Source: JBGSKY01 sp041740995 (lineage in GTDB: Bacteria; Planctomycetota; Planctomycetia; Pirellulales; Pirellulaceae). From it: a stretch of 62,059 nt of DNA. Below, piece by piece: positions 17,870 through 26,618 of the stretch. Under the pieces are notes generated by a model, which made no database searches, was not told where the DNA came from, and saw only the letters and a list, made by a program, of their open reading frames with translations. Both the position numbers and the translations under genes were made by a program. How positions within the stretch are numbered: the first letter of the stretch is position 1; every line of letters starts with the position of its first letter. The DNA is taken from NCBI GenBank assembly GCA_041740995.1, contig JBGSKY010000240.1, forward strand, positions 1 to 62,059, in the 5' to 3' direction.

Positions 17870-20398
17870 TTAGAAGTCCGCTTTCAACCAGAATGCATGC
17901 TGACGATCTGCTCGCTGCCGCAGATCTTCTAGAATTACCGCGATGTCTAGCTGCGGCTCAATTTGACGCGCTCGCCCTCGGTCGTAAACGATAATCTTTT
18001 CATCAAAACTTACTTGCTCTTGATTGAGCCAAAGTGTGAATCCTTCGGCCGGAATTCCACCAACCCGAACCGCATTGGAATTGGGTCGCAATAACAATGC
18101 TTCAATTTCGGGAGCACGGCGATTGGTGTACTGCAACGGATGCACCAGCACGCTTTCACTTATGTTGCGAAGTTCAAGAAACCAGAAGAAATTGTCTCCC
18201 GGCCGTTGTGTGGTAACGCGAAATTCAGCTCGCTCAAATTGACGTTTATGCCCTGATTGGTTCATCCACTGCATGATTCGCGGAAGCTCCTCTTGGAAAT
18301 GATCGCGACCACGACCTTTGTACGCCACCAAAAGGCAGTCGTATTGAGCACTCTTCAAAAAACGATCGAGGTACTTTCCATTCCTAGCCAACGGGCTCGG
18401 CGCCCCGTCCAGTTCGCCCATCACAAAATACATTGGAACGTATTTCGCGTTGTCAAAGTACTGGATTGGATAGCGTTCGCAATCCGCGCCAACCGCGATC
18501 ATTCCCGCCCATAAATCGGGGTGAGCCAATGCGATATCCCACGTCGCGTCACCGCCCATGTGATGCCCGCTGAGGAAGATCCGATCGCTATCAATACTGG
18601 TTCGACGCATCGCATCGCGTAAGGTCGATAGAACGATCGCGTGCTCGTTTTCGGTGTAATCATAATATGTCTTCTTCTCGTCCGCCCAATGCGGCGCGAC
18701 AATGATGTAACCGTGCCGCGACGCCTCTCCTAAGCATGAATTCCAATCCGCATTGAATGGCCCCGACCACCAATCGATTTGGTCTTCTGCCGTCGAATAC
18801 TCCCCATGCAAAGTCAAAACGCACGGGTACTTTCGATTCGCATCGTATTCCGGCGGCAGCTGGATTGTGTAACGATAAACTGGCGCGCCTGGAATTGCTG
18901 CGACAGGCACCTCGACATCAAAACGTCCAGGTGTCCGTTCCGCATTGGGAAATCCTTGGGGTGGTGTAATCAGTTTGGCCAATTGTGAAATGTATGGCGT
19001 CGTCCCACCTTCAATCTTTCGAAGTTGCTCAATAATTTCAGCTCTTCGAGCACTATCAGCGTCGTTCAGATATTCGAAAATTAGCCCGCGTGCCTTCAAA
19101 AGAGATGCGGCTAAAGGCAAACTAGATATCGAAGAACCGCTGCCCATCAACCAACCCGATATACCGACGGCAAGTGTCTTTTCAGCGCTTGCATCGATCA
19201 ACTGCGCCATGTCGGCAAATCGAATAATTTGCGATGGTTTCAAACTGGCCGCAATCTCATCCACTGCTTCTTCAGCGTTTGCCTTCAAATCGGGATCGTT
19301 GACTTTCATCAAGCTCGCCGAGAGCTGGGATTTTATTTCATCAATGCGGGTCTTGTCCGCTTGGCGTTTGCTCAGCTCGCGATCAATTTTCACCTGCGTC
19401 TCAATCGAAACCCCGACTCGACTAAAGCCTTCTAGCAAGGACTGCGAGAGCACGGACTGACCAGCACGATTCCGGATTTCAGCTTCTGCAAACATTAGCT
19501 CCGCGTTCAACTCATCAAGCTGTAGAAGCTGCGGACGAAGATCTTCCAATTCAGGAAATTTTTGGATCGCATCGTAGAGAACTTCTCTAGCCTCACGATA
19601 TCGCTTGGCTTGCCAATAGAGCGAAACGATGTCCAGCCAGCCCTGGCTGCGATTGAGATCAACATGATTAAACAGAATGCGTCGAAGCTTCTCGGCGGGA
19701 ATAGAATTGAGCGATAGCCGCATATCCCAAATGATCGAACGCTCACCCACCAAGCCCTCAACTCGCAGGTGATTGGCAGAAATCTCAGTGATGCCTTGCA
19801 GGATCTCGACTGGGCCATCTGAAGTAATCAGAGAATAGATGCGCCGGCCGAAATCATCGAATGGGGTAACTCCGATCGCCGTTTGCACCGCGGCAATTCG
19901 CGGATGGTTCCCACTGGCCCGCAGATCTGCGTTGCCAGTCGTAATGACTTTTTGCTGCTCCACTTTATCGTTTACGCTCTGCACCAATGCATTGCGGACA
20001 AAGGTCAAACGCAAGTTGTCGTCTAGAACCAATACTGGCTTGGCCGCGATTTCTCCATTGACCGAATTCGATCCAAAAGCAGACTGATCAACGCCAGAAA
20101 CAGAACCGCGAACGCCGGGCCCGATAGTCATACCGTTTTGCAGAACAACAAGCGATTCTATCGCCGGCAGCGTGGTGGCACTTAAACAAGAGAACAGCAA
20201 AAAACCAAAAGCTAATTCGCTTGGCGATCTCAAACCATACAATTTGCGATCAGGCTGGCGTCGCTTTTGTTCGACTCTCGAGTTCAATTTCGGAAGCAGT
20301 AACGCCATGCTTCGGTTCTTTTGAGCGTCAAAGACTAACGAGAAAAAATTGCCCCGCGCGAGCAAACTTTTGACGCGGCGAGCGCCCGGTTTTCGCAC
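17870..20398 (-). CDS. Alpha/beta-hydrolase-fold protein lacking the nucleophile serine, with N-terminal helical-repeat region
   Basis: 842 residues from a GTG at 20398; an ATG at 20308 is an alternative. A hydrophobic segment near residues 60-80 (AFGFLLFSCLSATTLPAIE) acts as signal or anchor. Residues about 260-450 are helical, with TPR-like AKRYREAREVLYDAI. Residues about 500-730 form a PHB-depolymerase/peptidase-like alpha/beta hydrolase (YPCVLTLHGEYSTAEDQ; HGYIIVAPHWADE). At the nucleophile elbow the sequence is LSGHHMGGDATW, so the usual Ser of G-x-S-x-G is His613 (codon CAC at 18560-18562). The late GRGRDHF could supply a catalytic His. The start overlaps the FHA gene's stop by one base, so translation is probably coupled. 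Confidence 0.75.
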   Translation of the reverse strand: MRKPGARRVKSLLARGNFFSLVFDAQKNRSMALLLPKLNSRVEQKRRQPDRKLYGLRSPSELAFGFLLFSCLSATTLPAIESLVVLQNGMTIGPGVRGSVSGVDQSAFGSNSVNGEIAAKPVLVLDDNLRLTFVRNALVQSVNDKVEQQKVITTGNADLRASGNHPRIAAVQTAIGVTPFDDFGRRIYSLITSDGPVEILQGITEISANHLRVEGLVGERSIIWDMRLSLNSIPAEKLRRILFNHVDLNRSQGWLDIVSLYWQAKRYREAREVLYDAIQKFPELEDLRPQLLQLDELNAELMFAEAEIRNRAGQSVLSQSLLEGFSRVGVSIETQVKIDRELSKRQADKTRIDEIKSQLSASLMKVNDPDLKANAEEAVDEIAASLKPSQIIRFADMAQLIDASAEKTLAVGISGWLMGSGSSISSLPLAASLLKARGLIFEYLNDADSARRAEIIEQLRKIEGGTTPYISQLAKLITPPQGFPNAERTPGRFDVEVPVAAIPGAPVYRYTIQLPPEYDANRKYPCVLTLHGEYSTAEDQIDWWSGPFNADWNSCLGEASRHGYIIVAPHWADEKKTYYDYTENEHAIVLSTLRDAMRRTSIDSDRIFLSGHHMGGDATWDIALAHPDLWAGMIAVGADCERYPIQYFDNAKYVPMYFVMGELDGAPSPLARNGKYLDRFLKSAQYDCLLVAYKGRGRDHFQEELPRIMQWMNQSGHKRQFERAEFRVTTQRPGDNFFWFLELRNISESVLVHPLQYTNRRAPEIEALLLRPNSNAVRVGGIPAEGFTLWLNQEQVSFDEKIIVYDRGRARQIEPQLDIAVILEDLRQRADRQHAFWLKADF

Positions 20399-21072
20399 TA
20401 CCGGCCGCCAAAAAACTTTTTCAACGTCTGCTCGGCTGCGAGCTTCGAGTTTTGGGTAGCTGGTCCTGTTTTCATTTTTGGCAGTTTCATAGGCGATTGC
20501 TTGTCCTTGCGTAACGTTTGCGAATCGTCGTCTGCTTCCGATTCGACCTTTTCCAACTCGATGTTGGTCGTCTCGTCCATCGCTAACATCTTCGTCTCAG
20601 GTTCGATATAAACCGAACGACGCGAACCGCGATCCATCGTGTCAGCCTCAATTAACCAGTCTGCGACGTCGAATGAGTCAGTTTTTGGGTCAGCCGCTTG
20701 TGGCTCACTCGCCATTCGTGCCGCAGCCTCCATAACACTGGAAACTTGGGGTTTTTTAGCGCCGCCCAGACCATGCTCAATCAAAACCTCGAAGGTAAGT
20801 TGACCAACTCGAAGAATATCGCCCGGGTTAACCACTTTGGCTCGCTCTGGCTCTAACGGCTGATCATTCAAAAATGAGCCATTGCGACTCTTCAAATCCG
20901 CAACTAGAACCCGCCCGTCGCGCTGAACAATCGCGCAGTGCTTTCGACTGATTGAGTCGCTTTTGGGCCGCAATTGGCACGAGTCACTACGGCCAATTAG
21001 AAACTTCTCATCCTTGATGATGATTTCCTTGCCTTCGTGCGCCCCACCCAAAACTTTGAGTTTTACCTGCAT
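20398..21072 (-). CDS. FHA-domain protein
   Basis: 224 residues, cytoplasmic. Residues 1-100 are a forkhead-associated domain, which binds phosphothreonine peptides: the key residues are GRSDSCQLR (Gly-Arg), SISRKHCAI (Ser-x-x-His) and LKSRNGSFLND (Asn-Gly). The remaining 120 residues are acidic and Ser/Thr-rich (DETTNIELEKVESEADDD), probably disordered, and end in a short basic helix TLKKFFGGR. Serine/threonine kinases are abundant in planctomycetes and would provide the ligand, but none is in the window. It is directly upstream of the pseudohydrolase gene with a one-base overlap, which suggests a joint function. Confidence 0.9.
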   Translation of the reverse strand: MQVKLKVLGGAHEGKEIIIKDEKFLIGRSDSCQLRPKSDSISRKHCAIVQRDGRVLVADLKSRNGSFLNDQPLEPERAKVVNPGDILRVGQLTFEVLIEHGLGGAKKPQVSSVMEAAARMASEPQAADPKTDSFDVADWLIEADTMDRGSRRSVYIEPETKMLAMDETTNIELEKVESEADDDSQTLRKDKQSPMKLPKMKTGPATQNSKLAAEQTLKKFFGGR

Positions 21073-21368
21073 ATAAATCCTTCGAAAGATGAGATGGCCA
21101 AGCGTGCGACGATCAGAAGATGACGAGCTTTATGCCTCTATTCTACTCTATCGACATCGCGGGTGGTTAATCCGACTAAAAAGCATTCCAAGGGAACCTA
21201 TAAAACCTGCGTTGACCAATAACTCATTATATCAACTAGGCAACGCAAACAACAGAGGAATCGCCGCTAATTGCTCTAAGGGGGTGAATAACGACCATTG
21301 AATCACTCAAAATAACCAAGTTTTCGAAAATGTGCCCAATAAAATCCCGCGAAAGCGGCAAACCGCAA

Positions 21369-22310
21369 CTAACGCTGGTACAACCATCCTGAAGTTGCGT
21401 ACTTGGTCGCTTGCAAATCAGCCGCTCGCGATTCGACGATGACAACCATTCGATCGTCAATCATTGTGCATGCGCGTCCCAGCCCTAAACAGCCAAGCAA
21501 ATGCGGTTCCAAAGCCCGAACTATTTCGCCAGCTAAATCATTTCGGAAAGTTTCTACACGTTTTGAAAACGCGTCGCTGCTGAGCCCCAAATAGATCTGT
21601 TCATGTCCAGTAGACGACTCCTGGCTAGCTCCCATCGATGTGAGAGAAGCTGGAACAGAAGAAACAACTCCGTCTAACATGCCTCGCAAAGTCGGTGCAA
21701 ACTCAGAAGCAGCCAGGAGTATACTGCCGTGCTGCAACACAACGTCCCCGATTCGTCGTTGCGCTGAACCAACAATCTTCGCATTCCCTAAAACTAAATC
21801 AATGTCCGCGCGACGCTCGAAACACATGAACTGTTGTTCGGATCTCTTTAACGATCGCTCCGTCCCAATCTTGCATGCGGCTGACTGCAACTCGTAACCC
21901 AAGTTTCCGACCGCCGCTTGGATCGCTGAATGCATTTGGCAATACATTTCGCTGGCCGCCGACTTACTCTGGCTGGCTACTGGCATTGCCAAGCTGTAAG
22001 TCAATTCGTGATGGTGCAGTATCGCTCCACCCCCACTGAGTCGTCTGGTGAATGGCAAATCAGCCAATTTTGCAAATTGCTGCCGATCCAGATGCTTCTG
22101 AAAATAGCCTAACGAAAGGGTGGCCTGACTCCAGCCGTAAAAACGCAAAATGGCGTTTTGTTGCAAGCCGGCTTCGATCGCGAGCGACTCGTCAATGGAC
22201 ATGTTGGTCAGTCCATCATTCAAGCCATCAATCCAAATCGCAAGATTCAATGACTCGACACCTGCTGATAAAAGTATGGGAACGCTTGAAAATAGTTGCC
22301 CGAGCGGCAA
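21369..22310 (-). CDS. Lipoate--protein ligase / octanoyltransferase family protein
   Basis: 313 residues of the biotin/lipoate A/B ligase fold. The N-terminal IDGLNDGLTNMSIDESLA matches the family's opening, RFYGWSQATLSLGYFQ the substrate-binding strand, FTRRLSGGGAILHHHELTYSLAMP the conserved RRxxGGGAVxH motif, and GNAKIVGSAQRR contains the catalytic lysine. It probably attaches lipoyl or octanoyl groups to carrier proteins. It lies 130 bases downstream of gcvH on the same strand, and GcvH is an obvious substrate. Whether it is an LplA-type ligase or a LipM-type octanoyltransferase cannot be decided from motifs alone. The exact start is uncertain; the family normally starts nearer residue 20. 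Confidence 0.85.
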   Translation of the reverse strand: MPLGQLFSSVPILLSAGVESLNLAIWIDGLNDGLTNMSIDESLAIEAGLQQNAILRFYGWSQATLSLGYFQKHLDRQQFAKLADLPFTRRLSGGGAILHHHELTYSLAMPVASQSKSAASEMYCQMHSAIQAAVGNLGYELQSAACKIGTERSLKRSEQQFMCFERRADIDLVLGNAKIVGSAQRRIGDVVLQHGSILLAASEFAPTLRGMLDGVVSSVPASLTSMGASQESSTGHEQIYLGLSSDAFSKRVETFRNDLAGEIVRALEPHLLGCLGLGRACTMIDDRMVVIVESRAADLQATKYATSGWLYQR

Positions 22311-22440
22311 AACGATTTGCCGGTAAATGCATTATCAAGACCGGGATAACTGAATACGCAAATCGAGAGTGGCTTCGAGACGATCCCGAGTTTTATTTTG
22401 GGCTGTTAGCAAATTCGACCTTTTCATCGCTTGAGCGATA

Positions 22441-22830
22441 TCAATGCGACTTGCCGCACTGCTCTTGGTATTGCTCAAACGTCATCAGGGCATTTAACTG
22501 CGATGGATCGGAAACCTTCACCCGAATGATCCAGCCTTTCTCGTAGGGATCATCGCCTAGAATCTCAAGCTCGTTCACCAACGCATCATGGCTTTCGGTG
22601 ACCACGCCCGAGACTGGCGCATAAAGCGGACTAACGGCCTTAACTGATTCGACCTCCCCAAATTCTGAACCAGCCGAGACTGAAGTTCCGACAGATGGCA
22701 ACGCCATGAAAACCAGGTCCGTAAGCTCTTCAACGGCGAAGGCGGAGATTCCGATCGTTGCAATATCTCCGTCCAAATCGACCCACTCATGCGTTTTTGC
22801 GTAATGTAACTTCTCAGGACTTCTTGCCAT
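22441..22830 (-). CDS. gcvH: Glycine cleavage system H protein
   Basis: 129 residues, the standard length. H protein shuttles the aminomethyl group from glycine between the P, T and L proteins on a lipoyl arm. The lipoylation lysine is in GEVESVKAVSPLYAPVSG, and YAKTHEWVDLDGDIATIGIS is the conserved N-terminal hammerhead entry. The gene begins four bases after the gcvT stop codon, so the two are certainly co-transcribed. The lipoate ligase gene follows. Confidence 0.97.
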   Translation of the reverse strand: MARSPEKLHYAKTHEWVDLDGDIATIGISAFAVEELTDLVFMALPSVGTSVSAGSEFGEVESVKAVSPLYAPVSGVVTESHDALVNELEILGDDPYEKGWIIRVKVSDPSQLNALMTFEQYQEQCGKSH

Positions 22831-22834
22831 ACAC

Positions 22835-23956
22835 TTACTTCTGCTTTCTGCGATAAAAAGGTAATTCTACGATCACACTGGCAACTCGCGAACCTCGAAT
22901 GTCAATTTCGACTGCCGAGTCTTTCGTAGCGACGTTGGCCGCCACATAGCCCATCGCGATCGGAACACCCAGCGTTGGCGAGAACGATCCGCTGGTAATG
23001 ATACCGATCACTCGATTGTCGAAATCTACCACAGCCGCGCCCTCGCGCGCCGCTCGGCGACCATCTAATCGGAATCCAACTCGTTTTTGTAATGGACGAT
23101 TTTTGGCGACCGTAGCAAGCGATTCAGAACCGATAAACTGTCGATCCGATAAATTTACAGCCCATTTCAGACCCGCTGTGAGCGGATCAATGCTCTCGCT
23201 TAGCTCGTGCCCATAAAGCGGCATCGCAGCTTCCAATCGCAATGTGTCACGAGCACCCAACCCGGCAGCCATGATCCCATTATCACGACCAGCAAGCATC
23301 AAATTTTCCCAAATCCGCGACGCATCTTCGACGCGGACAATTATCTCGACGCCATCTTCACCCGTATATCCAGTTCGCGAGACAATTGTTGGCTTGCCAA
23401 ATTGATCTGCAACCTTCCCATGATAATACCGCAACGAAGAAACGTTCGATTTGAAGAGCTTGGAAATTGTCTCCATAGCGGCTGGACCTTGAACAGCAAT
23501 CATTGCGGTTTGCTCAGAAACATCGCGGAATTGCACATCTGCAAAATCAGCCAAATGCGGTTTGATCCAGGACTTGATTTTCTCTCGGTTACTCGCGTTA
23601 ACCACTAACAAAAAATAAGTGTTTCCATCGGTCGCTTCCAAACAATACACCAGTACGTCATCTAAAATACCACCGTCTTCATTGCACATGAGGGCGTAAC
23701 GAATTTCTCCGATTTGCATGTCATCAATGCGACGTGTTAGCAAATGGTCTAGCAATCGATCAGCTTGTGGCCCATCAAAGCGAAATCTCCCCATGTGAGA
23801 AATATCGAACATCGCCACTCGCTGACGCGTCGCCTCGTGCTCTGCAACGATGGATCCATACTGTATGGGCATCGCGTATCCAGCAAACTCAGCCATTCGC
23901 GCATTGGCCGCAATATGCCAATCGTAAAGCGCCGTTTTCGAAAGTGTGTTTTCCAT
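22835..23956 (-). CDS. gcvT: Glycine cleavage system T protein (aminomethyltransferase)
   Basis: About 373 residues from the ATG at 23956 (MENTLSKTALYDWH), the standard start for this family; the open frame reaches 24064 but the extra residues are not family-like. The enzyme transfers the methylene group from the H-protein arm to tetrahydrofolate and releases ammonia. Motifs: EFAGYAMPIQYGSIVAEHEATRQRVAMFDISHMGRF at the N-terminus, TGYTGEDGVEI for folate binding, and GLGARDTLRLEAAMPLYGHEL containing the catalytic Asp region. The C-terminal barrel has GIITSGSFSPTLGVPIAMGYV. It is the first gene of a gcvT-gcvH-lipoate ligase run. No glycine riboswitch was seen upstream. Confidence 0.97.
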   Translation of the reverse strand: MENTLSKTALYDWHIAANARMAEFAGYAMPIQYGSIVAEHEATRQRVAMFDISHMGRFRFDGPQADRLLDHLLTRRIDDMQIGEIRYALMCNEDGGILDDVLVYCLEATDGNTYFLLVVNASNREKIKSWIKPHLADFADVQFRDVSEQTAMIAVQGPAAMETISKLFKSNVSSLRYYHGKVADQFGKPTIVSRTGYTGEDGVEIIVRVEDASRIWENLMLAGRDNGIMAAGLGARDTLRLEAAMPLYGHELSESIDPLTAGLKWAVNLSDRQFIGSESLATVAKNRPLQKRVGFRLDGRRAAREGAAVVDFDNRVIGIITSGSFSPTLGVPIAMGYVAANVATKDSAVEIDIRGSRVASVIVELPFYRRKQK

Positions 23957-24184
23957 GATGTACTTCGTTGCTATCGAACGCGACCAAAGCAATTTGGCAA
24001 GCGGAAGCGTCAAATGCCAAACGCCGTGAAAGGCAATTTCTCTACAGTCTCTCTTGCCGAACAAAGTATAACTCAGAGGCGCTCTTAGCCTAGTGCGATC
24101 AAGACTCTGCTTGCAAATCGCCGCACGCGTGTTTCAATAACTATTGCACGATTAGAAAAGTTCTTCACCGAAGCCCCTGGATCA

Positions 24185-25240
24185 ATGTCCTACAAACTTG
24201 GTTTAAACACATTTTGGGTTGCCTTGATTTTTTGGGCATCGCCGACCGCTAATCCCTCTCAATGCAAGGCGAAAGAAACGTTAGACGGCTATACGGTTGA
24301 ATTCCCTGCCATGGGATCGAAATTCGAGATTGCCATTTATGCCCACCGTGAATCGGATGTAATTGAAGCAGTTGGCAAAATTGAGAACGAAGTCACACGG
24401 CTTAACTCTATTTTCAGCGATTACGATCCAACAAGCGAATTGCAACGATTAATTCAATCCGAAGTCTTCGCCGAAGTTCCCGTCTCGCTCGATCTATTTA
24501 GCATCTTGACTCAGGCGCGAAATTATTCCAAGCGCTCCGATGGAGCATTTGATGTGACTGTTGGCAGCCTAACTCACTTGTGGCGCGCTGCGAGAAAACG
24601 ACAGCAGTTGCCGACCAAAGATTCCGTCGATCTTGCACTACAAAAAATTGGATGGAACAAAATCCAATTGAATGAATCAAATTCGTCGGTGGTCTTACAA
24701 TCGCCCGATTTGCAAATCGACTTCGGCGGAATCGCAACTGGATACACAGTTGATCGATGCGCGGAAATGTTGATCGCTGCAGATCTTCCGCACTTTATGA
24801 TCAATAGCGGTGGCGACATCCGATGCGGTAAAGCTCCGCCCGGACGTAACGGTTGGCGAATCGAAGTTGCTCCTATCGACATAGACGCGCCGCCTATTCG
24901 CTATTTACTGATCCACGATTGCAGCATCACAACCAGCGGCGATTTGTGGCAATCAATCGAAGTCGACGGCGTACGCCGAAGTCATATCGTGGACCCTCGA
25001 ACCGGCTATGGAATCCCGGGACCGATGGCAGTGACTGTCATCGCAAAGCATTGTTTGAGCGTCGACGTTCTAGCAACGACGCTGTCGGTAATGGGCCCCG
25101 AAAAAGGCTTCGAATTCCTCGAGACGTTTGCGGCTGAATCGATCGAAGCGATGTTTGTTTGGCGTGATCAAAAAACAGACTCGCTTCACTTTTCTTCATC
25201 CGCCGGTTTCGCAAGCAAGGGCCAGCGAACAGAACGCTAA
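24185..25240 (+). CDS. apbE: FAD:protein FMN transferase (ApbE family)
   Basis: 351 residues with a signal peptide (hydrophobic segment to about residue 28, then CKAKE). ApbE attaches FMN covalently to threonine in exported flavoproteins such as NqrC or RnfG subunits. Visible motifs are VEFPAMGSKFEIAIYA at the start, LNSIFSDYDPTSELQRL, the flavin-binding DFGGIATGYTVDRC, MINSGGDIRCGKAPPG and HIVDPRTGYGI near the C-terminus. Target genes are not in the window. It is divergent from gcvT (about 230 bases between starts) and converges with the HAD gene downstream. Confidence 0.93.
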   Translation: MSYKLGLNTFWVALIFWASPTANPSQCKAKETLDGYTVEFPAMGSKFEIAIYAHRESDVIEAVGKIENEVTRLNSIFSDYDPTSELQRLIQSEVFAEVPVSLDLFSILTQARNYSKRSDGAFDVTVGSLTHLWRAARKRQQLPTKDSVDLALQKIGWNKIQLNESNSSVVLQSPDLQIDFGGIATGYTVDRCAEMLIAADLPHFMINSGGDIRCGKAPPGRNGWRIEVAPIDIDAPPIRYLLIHDCSITTSGDLWQSIEVDGVRRSHIVDPRTGYGIPGPMAVTVIAKHCLSVDVLATTLSVMGPEKGFEFLETFAAESIEAMFVWRDQKTDSLHFSSSAGFASKGQRTER

Positions 25241-25279
25241 GCCGACAATTCTATCCAACGTTTGGAAGAAAAACTGCCG

Positions 25280-25894
25280 CTAATCCTTCCAGCTCGCAAT
25301 GCGTTTCATCGTGCTTTCGACGTCGGTAAATAGCATTGTCTGCCAACCGCGCCGTTGAGCCGCTTGAATATTGGCAGCTCGATCGTCGATGAAAAAAATC
25401 TTCGCAGGTGCAACATTGGCCCGCGACTCCGCTGCGACGTAAATTTCTGGATAAGGTTTCATGCGCCCGACACGACAACTTAAAACGATGTCTTGAAAGC
25501 TAGAGTGAAAATCCAGGTCATTTTGATCGACGATCCATTGCCAATGCGCCTCGCAAGTGTTGGACAACAAACCGATCGGAATGTTAAGCTCTTGTACGAA
25601 TCGGATCAGCCGAATAATTTCGTGATTGAACGTAAACATATCGCTGACCGCATAGAGAAATGCATCTAAATCAAAAGTCCTTCCGATGGTCCGTGCAACT
25701 TCTTCGGCGAACCGATGCGAGCTGATCACGCCGTTCTCATACATTTCTTCTAGCCCAAAGTCATAAACTGCAGAACGCAGTTTTTCCTCGGTAACACCGG
25801 CAACAATCGCTGCTTTCGAAGCCGAAGCGTGGTAGTCGAACAAGTAGATAACATTTCCAAGATCAAAAAAGAAATATTCCGGCCGGTCACTCAT
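25280..25894 (-). CDS. HAD-superfamily hydrolase (YihX-like)
   Basis: About 204 residues. The ATG at 25894 is preferred to the TTG at 25900. HAD motif I is FFFDLGNVIYLFD, with the nucleophile Asp followed by LGN as in YihX/alpha-D-glucose-1-phosphate phosphatases; motif II is IGLLSNT; motif III/IV is KPYPEIYVAAESRANVAPAKIFFIDDRAANIQAAQRRGW. The small helical cap sits between motifs I and II. A sugar-phosphate phosphatase is the likely role; the substrate is unknown. It is 105 bases downstream of hisB on the same strand, possibly a distant member of the his transcription unit, but no known histidine step requires it because histidinol phosphatases have different motifs. Confidence 0.88.
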   Translation of the reverse strand: MSDRPEYFFFDLGNVIYLFDYHASASKAAIVAGVTEEKLRSAVYDFGLEEMYENGVISSHRFAEEVARTIGRTFDLDAFLYAVSDMFTFNHEIIRLIRFVQELNIPIGLLSNTCEAHWQWIVDQNDLDFHSSFQDIVLSCRVGRMKPYPEIYVAAESRANVAPAKIFFIDDRAANIQAAQRRGWQTMLFTDVESTMKRIASWKD

Positions 25895-26005
25895 AAACAA
25901 TTTTGCTCTCTACCTACATAGGTTGACCGTTGGTTTGCAACGTACCTTGCAACTCGCTAAAAAATTGACCCCGCACAAAAAGCGTGCGCCAGATCAATGT
26001 CAAAG

Positions 26006-26602
26006 CTATACTAAAATGCCCTTGCTGCTGGGCACATCGTTGCTGCGTGGGTCCTTTTCAATAGCTGCACGAAATGAACGGGCCGCTGACTTGAAGATTG
26101 CTTCGGCAATATGGTGGCTGTTGCGGCCGTGATGTAGGACCACATGCAAATTGCAAAGCGCGTTGTTGACAAACGCCTGCCAGAAATCTTCGACCAGCTC
26201 AGAATCAAAATCCCCAATTTTGCCTTGCGGAATCGGAGCATTAAACACCAAGTAACTGCGTCCACTTAAATCGATCGCCGTCGTGACCAGCGTTTCTTCC
26301 ATGGGCAAAACGCAATGACCGTAGCGACGAATCCCTCGCTTGTCGCCAACCGCATCCCGGACAGCCAAGCCAAGACAAATGCCGACGTCCTCGGTTGTGT
26401 GATGGCCGTCGACAACTAAATCACCGACCGCGTTGATTTGCAAATCAACCAGTGAATGCTTGGCAAACAAATGAAGCATGTGATCGAGAAAACCAACTCC
26501 AGTTCGGCAATCACACTTGCCCGATCCATCAAGATTTATAACCAGTTGCACATCGGTCTCGCCGGTTTTACGATCGATTTTTCCAATCCGAGATGTCGCC
26601 AT
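26006..26602 (-). CDS. hisB: Imidazoleglycerol-phosphate dehydratase
   Basis: 198 residues, monofunctional (no histidinol-phosphatase domain). It converts imidazole glycerol phosphate to imidazole acetol phosphate in histidine synthesis. The two manganese-binding histidine clusters are intact: GFLDHMLHLFAKHS with DGHHTTEDVGICLG, and LHHGRNSHHIAEAIFKS. It starts 16 bases after hisC and forms a hisD-hisC-hisB operon in pathway-related order. Other his genes are not in the window. Confidence 0.97.
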   Translation of the reverse strand: MATSRIGKIDRKTGETDVQLVINLDGSGKCDCRTGVGFLDHMLHLFAKHSLVDLQINAVGDLVVDGHHTTEDVGICLGLAVRDAVGDKRGIRRYGHCVLPMEETLVTTAIDLSGRSYLVFNAPIPQGKIGDFDSELVEDFWQAFVNNALCNLHVVLHHGRNSHHIAEAIFKSAARSFRAAIEKDPRSNDVPSSKGILV

Positions 26603-26618
26603 GCTTCCAGAGGCTTTC

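Noticed and set aside
23957..24184. Glycine riboswitch upstream of gcvT
   Set aside because: No conserved aptamer core was recognisable in the short divergent gap with apbE.
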